Shown piece after piece: positions 1 through 4,768 of a stretch of DNA of 6,676 bases. Numbering within the stretch: position 1 is the stretch's first letter; each line of letters begins with the position of its first letter. Source of the DNA: JBBQKF01 sp038326615. Its GTDB lineage: Bacteria; Bacillota; Clostridia; Saccharofermentanales; UBA5734. Location of the stretch: assembly GCA_038326615.1 (NCBI GenBank), contig JBBQKF010000135.1, positions 1 through 6,676 on the forward strand, read 5' to 3'. Both the position numbers and the translations under genes were made by a program. The notes beneath the pieces are model-generated. The model saw only the letters and a program-made list of their open reading frames with translations, did no database searches and was not told where the DNA came from.

Positions 1-136
1 AAACTGATAAACTGATAAACTGATAAACTGATAAACTGATAAACTGATAAACTGATAAACTGATAAACTGATAAACTGATAAACTGATAAACTGATAAAC
101 TGATAAACTGATAAACTGATAAACTGATAAACTGAT
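1..136. repeat. (AAACTGAT)17 perfect octamer tandem repeat
   Basis: Seventeen uninterrupted, identical copies of the 8-bp unit AAACTGAT run from the window edge to base 136, so the array may continue to the left. Its last base is also the last base of the TGA stop codon of the leftward HD-GYP gene. The unit length is not a multiple of three. The minus strand (ATCAGTTT) has no stop codon in any frame and would encode an ISLSVYQF repeat, while the plus strand has TGA and TAA in every frame. The perfect copies suggest recent expansion by slippage, or an assembly artefact. I see no iteron, CRISPR or terminator character. Confidence 0.98.
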
Positions 137-1194
137 CAGAACGGAAAGTGGATCTGATAAAAGCTATCATCAAACTCATACCCATCATTATTAAAAAGTT
201 CAATAATAGCATTGACAACCACTTTATTAAATAAAGTACCAGAATGACTATGCAATTCTTCTAGAGCAATATCAATACCTAGCGCTGGCCTGTACGTTCT
301 AGGGAATACCATTGCCTCAATAACGTCGGCAACCATAACAATTTGAGATTCAATTGTTAATTCACTTTCGACAAGTTTATTTGGATGACCACTTCCATCG
401 CATCTCTCGTGATGTTGCTTAATTGTTTCACTAATAATAGATGGCAATCCAGATTTCTCTATTAATTCAAAACCAATTTGAGGATGACTACGTATCATTA
501 CCATTTCTACCCAACTCAAGTTGCCTGGTTTTAAAAGTATTTCGGCAGGGATTGCTATTTTCCCAATGTCATGAATATATCCTATAATTCTAAGATAATG
601 TACGGACTCTTCTGAAAGATTCATTTTAAGAGCAATCATCGCAGACAAGTTGCCAACTCTTTTTTGATGACCTGAAGTGTATGGATCTCTAAGTTCTACA
701 ACCGAAGACAACAAGGAAACGATACTCTGCAATGAAGCCTGTAATGCTACTGTACGACTAGCAAGTTGTTCATCCAAATCATTACAGTTTAGCATATGAC
801 TCGCTTCTGAATTGATGTTTTTGTCTTGCAATTGCTTTATTCTTGTTGACATTATAATAGACTTCTTGAGAGTATCAAAATTTATTGGCTTTCTTATACA
901 ATCATCTGCATTATATTGCTCAAGCAATACCGAGTCTTCAATATCATTCTCGTTTGCTATAATAATAATCTGGGTAGATCCAGATTTTGTCTTAACATAA
1001 TCAATTAATTCTTTGCAAAACAATTCGGCGGACAATGTATCAATAATAACTATATCAAAAGCAATTGTATCTAATGATTCAATTGCAACATCTAACCGGT
1101 TAACTTGTACGATATCATGGTCATATATTAAAAATGATTCAAAAAAATCAATCTGAATATTCGTTCCGTCATCTACAATAAGTATTTTTGCCAT
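136..1194 (-). CDS. Response regulator with REC and HD-GYP domains (predicted c-di-GMP phosphodiesterase)
   Basis: This 352-residue cytoplasmic protein is predicted to hydrolyse cyclic di-GMP under phosphorelay control. Residues 1-115 form a receiver domain with acidic pair D8-D9, phosphoacceptor D52 and K102. The usual switch Thr/Ser position is Ala80. A helical linker (about 116-165) leads to an HD-GYP domain with H176 in DPYTSGH, the H208-D209 pair in HDIGKIAIP, H237, and HHE at 261-263. The GYP signature reads GHP (269-271). The ADVIEAM...YRPALG block near 289-306 is typical of the family. Length fits REC-HD-GYP proteins. The ATG is preceded by GGGAGG four bases upstream. No histidine kinase is visible, so it is an orphan regulator here. 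It is divergent from the J-domain gene. No terminator is seen; the octamer array begins at its stop. Domain calls are firm; phosphodiesterase activity is family inference. Confidence 0.93.
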   Translation of the reverse strand: MAKILIVDDGTNIQIDFFESFLIYDHDIVQVNRLDVAIESLDTIAFDIVIIDTLSAELFCKELIDYVKTKSGSTQIIIIANENDIEDSVLLEQYNADDCIRKPINFDTLKKSIIMSTRIKQLQDKNINSEASHMLNCNDLDEQLASRTVALQASLQSIVSLLSSVVELRDPYTSGHQKRVGNLSAMIALKMNLSEESVHYLRIIGYIHDIGKIAIPAEILLKPGNLSWVEMVMIRSHPQIGFELIEKSGLPSIISETIKQHHERCDGSGHPNKLVESELTIESQIVMVADVIEAMVFPRTYRPALGIDIALEELHSHSGTLFNKVVVNAIIELFNNDGYEFDDSFYQIHFPF

Positions 1195-1264
1195 AGCGCC
1201 TCCCGAAATTAACCAATTATATAAATTGTAATTTCACTTTCCAAATTAAATCGAATTATCTACA

Positions 1265-1306
1265 TGAAGTAATAAGTATTATTATACCATAAAAGTAATT
1301 ACTTCA
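1265..1306. repeat. Inverted repeat TGAAGTAAT / ATTACTTCA flanking the -10 box
   Basis: TGAAGTAAT (1265-1273) and ATTACTTCA (1298-1306) are perfect 9-bp inverted arms separated by 24 bp. The TATAAT of the HD-GYP promoter lies in the centre. The right arm overlaps a 12-bp perfect palindrome, AAGTAATTACTT (1293-1304), in the promoter spacer. Placement suggests an operator; no regulator is identified. Confidence 0.45.
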
Positions 1307-1309
1307 ATC
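1281..1309 (-). promoter_or_regulatory. Probable promoter of the HD-GYP regulator (extended -10)
   Basis: On the minus strand a perfect TATAAT (1281-1286) is preceded by TGG, an extended -10 element. A weak TTGAAG (1302-1307) lies 15 bases upstream, which is short for a -35 but acceptable with an extended -10. It is about 87 bases from the ATG, leaving an AT-rich leader. Confidence 0.6.
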
Positions 1310-1395
1310 TTTTTTTCGAAGAAAATTATATAAAACAGCGAAATTATTATACGATTAATTGTGAAACAAATTCCAGTTATTTTTTATAATATATA

Positions 1396-1425
1396 TTGTT
1401 ATTTATAGTGATTATTTGATAAAAT
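1396..1425 (+). promoter_or_regulatory. Probable promoter of the J-domain/GGDEF gene
   Basis: TTGTTA (1396-1401) and TAAAAT (1420-1425) are separated by 18 bases, and the -10 is preceded by TGA, giving an extended -10. The start codon lies about 48 bases downstream. It faces away from the HD-GYP promoter in the shared intergenic region, whose remaining bases show only AT-rich sequence. Confidence 0.5.
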
Positions 1426-1462
1426 AGATATATACAGATATTGGTTTTTAAGTCACAATTTT

Positions 1463-1467
1463 GGAGG
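1463..1467 (+). promoter_or_regulatory. Ribosome binding site deciding the ATG at 1474
   Basis: GGAGG sits six bases before ATG 1474. An in-frame TTG at 1441 has no such site and would add eleven residues ahead of the J domain, so the ATG is preferred. Confidence 0.85.
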
Positions 1468-1473
1468 TTCTTA

Positions 1474-2652
1474 ATGAATAAATTCGAAGACCACTATAGA
1501 ACGTTACAAGTGCATCATGAAGCAAAGCAAGAAATTATTGATGCTGCATACAAGAGGTTATGCAAAATGTATCATCCGGATTTGAACAGCGATGATTTAC
1601 ACAACGTAAAAATGATTAAAATAAATTTGTCCTATGAAATTATTGGAAATATTAACCTAAGAAATGATTATCACGAAAGCTGGATTAAGTATCAAAACCA
1701 AGACAATCTAAGGATTTTGGATTCGACAAACAATGATGAAGCATATCAATTACTTAATCTATACTTCTTGAATTTAATGGATTGTGAATGGGAAGGTGCA
1801 TATTCAATTCTTACTGAAAGAGATCAGCAGAATGTTTCATTTAGCGACTTTAAAGAATGGCAGGAAAATGTTTCAAAAATATATAAAATGGGGTCATACG
1901 TAATTACACCTTTCCGTGAATATGAAAACTGCACAATCGATAATTCACAGTATTTGGTTGTTAAAGAGTTTTCGGTGTATGTTTGCGACCTTGATAAAAG
2001 AACTCAGAAAATTAACGAGAACGATTTTATCAAATACGTTGTTCAAGAAAAGAATTTGTGGAAAATATGTCTCGGCTATAGCAATCTAAAACCAATTATT
2101 CTGAAATACAAATACATGAATGATCAACTCACAGGTTTGGATATTCAAAATACATATAATGAAGTATTAATCAATCAAGATTCTCAAACCGGCAAAGCAA
2201 GTAGAGCAGGGTTTTTGAAGACCTCGCAAAAAGAGGCGTCAAGAAGCAATCGCTATGGTAATCAATTCTCGATTGCTATTATTCTATTAAAAGCCTATCA
2301 AATTAGCGGCTCTGATGATGAATACTTACGTATGGGAATATGCATGGCATCAGATATAATTGAAAATAATATACGTCAAACCGACATCATTGGCAGATGG
2401 AGCAGTAATGAACTGGCAATATTATTCACTGAGACTCCAAAAGAAAATGCTATTATTATTTGTGAAAAATTAGTACATAAAATAAACCTGAATGCTGATT
2501 TTGAATTTATACTTTCGTATGGTGTTTCTCAGTACAAAAATTTGTCGGTTGAAGAGACAATTATGAAAGCAGTATCACAAGCACATATAAAGACTTCCAC
2601 CCATAATGGGGTTACAACAACTCAGATAATAGCATATACATCAGAAAACTAA
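1474..2652 (+). CDS. J-domain protein with NTF2-like middle region and degenerate GGDEF domain
   Basis: This 392-residue soluble protein starts with a J domain (about 5-70) carrying the HPD motif at 34-36 and an NLSYEIIGN segment matching helix III, so it should stimulate an Hsp70 (DnaK) ATPase. Residues about 85-215 look like an NTF2-like fold (WEGAYSILTERD, then YVVQEKNLWKICLGY); this is a weaker call. Residues about 235-385 follow GGDEF domains: DSQTGKASRAGF, RYGNQFS, a GRW...ELAILF block, and a late LSYGVS. The GGDEF signature is S310-S311-N312-E313-L314, and the metal-binding Asp positions appear to be L271 and K273, so cyclase activity is unlikely. The I-site-like R301-Q-T-D304 lies exactly five residues before the signature, the canonical spacing, so it may bind c-di-GMP. 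Its stop overlaps that of the convergent ComFB gene. No transmembrane segment is seen. Confidence 0.88.
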   Translation: MNKFEDHYRTLQVHHEAKQEIIDAAYKRLCKMYHPDLNSDDLHNVKMIKINLSYEIIGNINLRNDYHESWIKYQNQDNLRILDSTNNDEAYQLLNLYFLNLMDCEWEGAYSILTERDQQNVSFSDFKEWQENVSKIYKMGSYVITPFREYENCTIDNSQYLVVKEFSVYVCDLDKRTQKINENDFIKYVVQEKNLWKICLGYSNLKPIILKYKYMNDQLTGLDIQNTYNEVLINQDSQTGKASRAGFLKTSQKEASRSNRYGNQFSIAIILLKAYQISGSDDEYLRMGICMASDIIENNIRQTDIIGRWSSNELAILFTETPKENAIIICEKLVHKINLNADFEFILSYGVSQYKNLSVEETIMKAVSQAHIKTSTHNGVTTTQIIAYTSEN

Positions 2653-2966
2653 CATTTTTTGTCTAATATATCTAAACTTTCATTTTGTTGGTTCAATGGA
2701 ACTTCATGCCTTGGTTTTAATTTAACAATTGCAGCAGCATTTGTAATAGCGGCTACTATATCGACTTCAAATTGTCGTATCAAAATATTCGTTTTAGAAA
2801 ATAATTGTCCCTTTTCGGTTACAATATATAATGATGGCAGGCTGTTTAATGCAATTGCGCATATATCAAGTTTGCATAATTCACATGTGCATACATTTGT
2901 ATCAGCTAGTATTTCTCCAATCATAGACAGAACAAAATCTTCCATGATGTTTTTCAATTCATTCAT
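2649..2966 (-). CDS. ComFB-family protein (candidate cyclic di-nucleotide receptor)
   Basis: This 105-residue protein matches the ComFB family: an N-terminal helical segment (MNELKNIMEDFV), a cysteine cluster CTCELCKLDIC (C26, C28, C31, C36), then the conserved run AIALNSLPSLYIVTEKGQLF (about 37-56) and a helical C-terminal part to about residue 85. The cysteines match the metal-binding cluster expected in this family. ComFB was named from the Bacillus competence operon, but no comFA or comFC lies here, so a competence role is not implied. ComFB-domain proteins in cyanobacteria have been described as cyclic di-nucleotide receptors, which fits the HD-GYP and GGDEF-like neighbours. The start is ATG 2966, not the in-frame ATG at 2981, because GAGGAG lies between them. 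The TAG stop overlaps the TAA of the convergent J-domain gene by tail-to-tail overlap. Family assignment is strong; ligand is inferred. Confidence 0.85.
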   Translation of the reverse strand: MNELKNIMEDFVLSMIGEILADTNVCTCELCKLDICAIALNSLPSLYIVTEKGQLFSKTNILIRQFEVDIVAAITNAAAIVKLKPRHEVPLNQQNESLDILDKKC

Positions 2967-2973
2967 ATTAAAA

Positions 2974-2979
2974 CTCCTC
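2974..2979 (-). promoter_or_regulatory. Ribosome binding site of the ComFB gene
   Basis: On the minus strand GAGGAG lies seven bases before ATG 2966. It overlaps the upstream in-frame ATG at 2981, which has no ribosome binding site of its own, so it decides the shorter start. Confidence 0.8.
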
Positions 2980-3166
2980 ATAAATAAAATATAACTACTA
3001 TTATTATCGTAAAAATATTAAAATACTTTAGTAATAAATAGATTTATCTGTATAAAAGAAAGCTACTAATATTAATGAATTGGTTAAATTTCATAACTAA
3101 TATTTTAGCTAAAAAATTAGCAAATTCAAACTTTTATTATATACAAATTGCTATAAACGTGATATC

Positions 3167-3227
3167 ATAGGTGTGATATTTAAACATGTAATCATGAATA
3201 TTATTTGCCAATATTTATAACACCTAT
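3167..3227. repeat. Inverted repeat ATAGGTGT / ACACCTAT upstream of the DUF4143 ATPase
   Basis: ATAGGTGT (3167-3174) and ACACCTAT (3220-3227) are perfect inverted arms. The match extends three more bases (ATA) after one mismatch, with about 45 bp between arms. A TATAAT at 3234-3239 lies just after the right arm, without a good -35, and the GGAGG of the ATPase follows. The spacing suits a looped operator pair better than an RNA hairpin. The rest of the intergenic stretch (2982-3263) is AT-rich; it holds only a weak GCTAA/TTAGC hairpin at 3108-3121 and a direct repeat of ACTAATATT (3064 and 3096). Confidence 0.4.
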
Positions 3228-3249
3228 ATCTCTTATAATAAAAGGAATT

Positions 3250-3254
3250 GGAGG
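3250..3254 (+). promoter_or_regulatory. Ribosome binding site supporting a TTG start at 3264
   Basis: GGAGG lies nine bases before TTG 3264. The next in-frame ATG (residue 51) would remove the Walker A motif, so the TTG start is well supported. Confidence 0.75.
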
Positions 3255-3263
3255 TTAGATTAT

Positions 3264-4586
3264 TTGGAGCGTAAGATAACAAAATACCTTGAAGATTGGA
3301 AAAATTCAACCGACATAGTCCCGTTAATAATAGATGGAGCAAGGAATGTAGGAAAAACATACATTGTTTTACATTTTGGTAAAAATTCATATAAGAATGT
3401 TATTAGATTTGACATGGAAAAACATATTGATTTAGATTATGAATTTGAGATTGAATCTAATTGTGATATTGTTATCAATAAAATGCAATCAATTTCCAAC
3501 CAAGAAATTATAAGTGATAATACTTTAATTATATTTGATGAGATGCATTCTTTTCGCAAATGCTTGGTTATAGCGGAGTTTTTCAACAGTAACTTTCCAT
3601 CACAACATATAGTCATCTGCGGTTCTATGTTTGCTTCGGAATACAAATCATTTCCAATAGTTCGAAGATTTGCAAAATTTAGAATGAAAACTTTATTTCC
3701 TATGAACTTCGAGGAGTTTGTTATTGCAATGGACAAAAAGGACTATCTTGACTTTGCAAACATGAATTTGGAGGAGGATTCGACATTAGGCATGAATTTG
3801 CATCAGGATTCGATAGTAAGTACGAATTTAGATATTTTAGAATTATTTTACAAATATTTATTAGTTGGCGGGATGCCAACAGCAGTAGAAGCATACAAAA
3901 GTCTTATGGATCTTGATTATGTATTAGCAAAACAAAAAAATATTAGCAATACTATTTTATCAGACATTATGAAATATCTGCCCTTTTATGAGCATAAAAA
4001 AGCAATAAGTGTTCTTAATTGTATACATTTACAGTTGTTCAAAGAAAATAAGAAATTTCAATTCAGCTATATTAAAAATAAAGCAACGTCGTACGAGTAC
4101 GACGCTGTTATCGATTGGCTTGTATATGCAAGAGTTTTGTATAAGGTTTACAAGCTTTACACAAATGCTACTAAAGAAATAAACCTAAAATCATTATCTA
4201 ACTTTAGGTTATATTATAATGATGTTGGAATTCTTTATGAAAAATTTGGGATTTCAGAAGATGCTGTTTTGAAATCAATGCATAATATGGAAAAATATTT
4301 AGCAATATTGATGGAAACACATATTATTAATATATTTATTGCAAAAGGATATAAAGTATTTTATTGGAACGATGGCGCTATTTATAATATTGATATTGTA
4401 ATAATTGACACAAACAATAATTATATTCCTGTCGAATGTGACATCATAACTAGTACAACAAAAAAATCTATTAAAAAATTTATTGAAACACATAATTCAC
4501 CTTACTCAATAAGAATAATTACAAAAGAAACGCTTACAGAAACAAATGTTAAGACAATACCAATTTATATGTTACATCAATTCTAA
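3264..4586 (+). CDS. AAA_14/DUF4143-type ATP-binding protein
   Basis: This 440-residue protein fits the common bacterial family with an N-terminal AAA_14 ATPase and a C-terminal DUF4143 domain of the PD-(D/E)XK nuclease fold. The cellular function of the family is not established. Walker A is G25-A-R-N-V-G-K-T32. Walker B is LIIFDE (88-93) with D92 and E93 intact. ICGS (118-121) fits the sensor position, and TLFPMNFEEF (143-152) is a family landmark. DUF4143 begins near 190 with YLLVGGMPTAVEA, followed by ENKKFQFSYIKNKA and the AIDWL-like block. Near the end, the usual IDF...PIEVK pattern reads NIDIVI (D377) and PVECD (E391-C-D393), so the nuclease lysine is missing. Between the domains, residues 167-186 hold two copies of a ten-residue repeat. 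TTG start with GGAGG. It is single-gene spaced from the next ATPase by 182 bp. Family call is strong; activity is uncertain. Confidence 0.88.
   Translation: MERKITKYLEDWKNSTDIVPLIIDGARNVGKTYIVLHFGKNSYKNVIRFDMEKHIDLDYEFEIESNCDIVINKMQSISNQEIISDNTLIIFDEMHSFRKCLVIAEFFNSNFPSQHIVICGSMFASEYKSFPIVRRFAKFRMKTLFPMNFEEFVIAMDKKDYLDFANMNLEEDSTLGMNLHQDSIVSTNLDILELFYKYLLVGGMPTAVEAYKSLMDLDYVLAKQKNISNTILSDIMKYLPFYEHKKAISVLNCIHLQLFKENKKFQFSYIKNKATSYEYDAVIDWLVYARVLYKVYKLYTNATKEINLKSLSNFRLYYNDVGILYEKFGISEDAVLKSMHNMEKYLAILMETHIINIFIAKGYKVFYWNDGAIYNIDIVIIDTNNNYIPVECDIITSTTKKSIKKFIETHNSPYSIRIITKETLTETNVKTIPIYMLHQF
3761..3830 (+). repeat. 30-bp in-frame tandem duplication inside the DUF4143 ATPase gene
   Basis: Two adjacent 30-bp units (3761-3790 and 3791-3820) match at 24 of 30 positions, both starting CATGAATTTG. 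A third start, TACGAATTTA (3821-3830), matches the first ten bases at seven positions. The units encode MNLEEDSTLG and MNLHQDSIVS, followed by TNLD, in the linker between ATPase and C-terminal domain. The divergence shows the duplication is old and its period of 30 keeps the frame. Confidence 0.75.
4087..4104. repeat. GC-rich perfect inverted repeat inside the DUF4143 ATPase gene
   Basis: CGTCGTAC (4087-4094), a GA centre and GTACGACG (4097-4104) form perfect 8-bp inverted arms. It stands out in an AT-rich gene and encodes TSYEYD within the DUF4143 domain. In mRNA it could form a 7-bp stem with a CGAG loop. A role is unknown, and chance plus codon choice may explain it. Confidence 0.5.
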
Positions 4587-4617
4587 TTGTGAATCAGCAC
4601 AAACGTAATTTCGTAAA

Positions 4618-4676
4618 AATCAAGCAATTAAAAATCAAAAAGACCGCTTAAATAGCGGATTAATTGCCTCTTGATT
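4618..4676. repeat. Nested inverted repeat between the two ATPase genes
   Basis: The outer arms are AATCAAG (4618-4624) plus CAATTAA (4625-4631), pairing with TTAATTG (4660-4666) plus CTTGATT (4670-4676). This gives fourteen base pairs with a CCT bulge on the right arm. Enclosed is a hairpin CCGCT (4644-4648), loop TAAAT, AGCGG (4654-4658). In plus-strand RNA it could protect or end the 3' region of the upstream ATPase transcript, but no T run follows on that strand. It could also be a small intergenic repeat element. Confidence 0.6.
4630..4658 (-). terminator. Minus-strand intrinsic terminator-like hairpin
   Basis: Read on the minus strand, CCGCT-ATTTA-AGCGG (4658 to 4644) is followed directly by TCTTTTTGATTTTT (4643 to 4630), the layout of an intrinsic terminator with a 5-bp stem. 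No minus-strand gene lies to its right in the window, so it would stop antisense transcription entering the DUF4143 gene or end a short minus-strand RNA. The stem is short. Confidence 0.45.
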
Positions 4677-4680
4677 AATA

Positions 4681-4713
4681 GTATACAATACAGTATACTA
4701 CTTATAAGTATAC
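4681..4713. promoter_or_regulatory. Three GTATAC sites, probable operator region of the second ATPase
   Basis: The palindrome GTATAC occurs at 4681-4686, 4693-4698 and 4708-4713, each preceded by A, with start-to-start spacing of 12 and 15 bp. A 12-bp perfect palindrome TACTTATAAGTA (4699-4710) overlaps the third. They sit just upstream of the promoter candidate, as expected for a repressor or activator site cluster. No regulator is identified. Confidence 0.45.
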
Positions 4714-4722
4714 TATATCATA

Positions 4723-4750
4723 TTGAATATGTAATATCATTTAATATAAG
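4723..4750 (+). promoter_or_regulatory. Candidate promoter of the DUF234 ATPase
   Basis: TTGAAT (4723-4728) and TATAAG (4745-4750) are separated by 16 bases, 18 bases before the ATG at 4769. The GTATAC cluster lies immediately upstream. The very short leader and the AT-rich setting make this a modest call. Confidence 0.4.
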
Positions 4751-4768
4751 AGATTGTGAGGCTTAATT

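Noticed and set aside
1..136. Octamer array as a CRISPR array or replication iterons
   Set aside because: There are no spacers, and 8-bp contiguous units are far shorter than CRISPR repeats or typical iterons.
1..138. Phase variation of the HD-GYP gene by octamer copy number
   Set aside because: The array lies after the stop codon, so changing copy number does not shift the reading frame of this gene.
812..1000. Plus-strand reading frame of 62 codons opposite the HD-GYP gene
   Set aside because: It lies wholly inside the receiver and linker coding region on the other strand, has no family resemblance and no ribosome binding site.
2649..2966. Competence role for the ComFB gene
   Set aside because: No comFA, comFC or other DNA-uptake gene is present, and the neighbours point to c-di-GMP signalling instead.
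2659..2994. Plus-strand reading frame of 111 codons opposite the ComFB gene
   Set aside because: The minus strand gives a clear ComFB match with cysteine cluster and a good ribosome binding site; the plus frame is its shadow.
3151..3390. Minus-strand reading frame of 79 codons across the start of the DUF4143 ATPase
   Set aside because: It overlaps the Walker A coding region and has no recognisable domain.
3437..3736. Minus-strand reading frame of 99 codons inside the DUF4143 ATPase
   Set aside because: Contained in a well-supported plus-strand gene; low-complexity composition typical of a complement frame.
4299..4493. Minus-strand reading frame of 64 codons inside the DUF4143 ATPase
   Set aside because: Contained in the conserved C-terminal domain on the plus strand, with no independent support.
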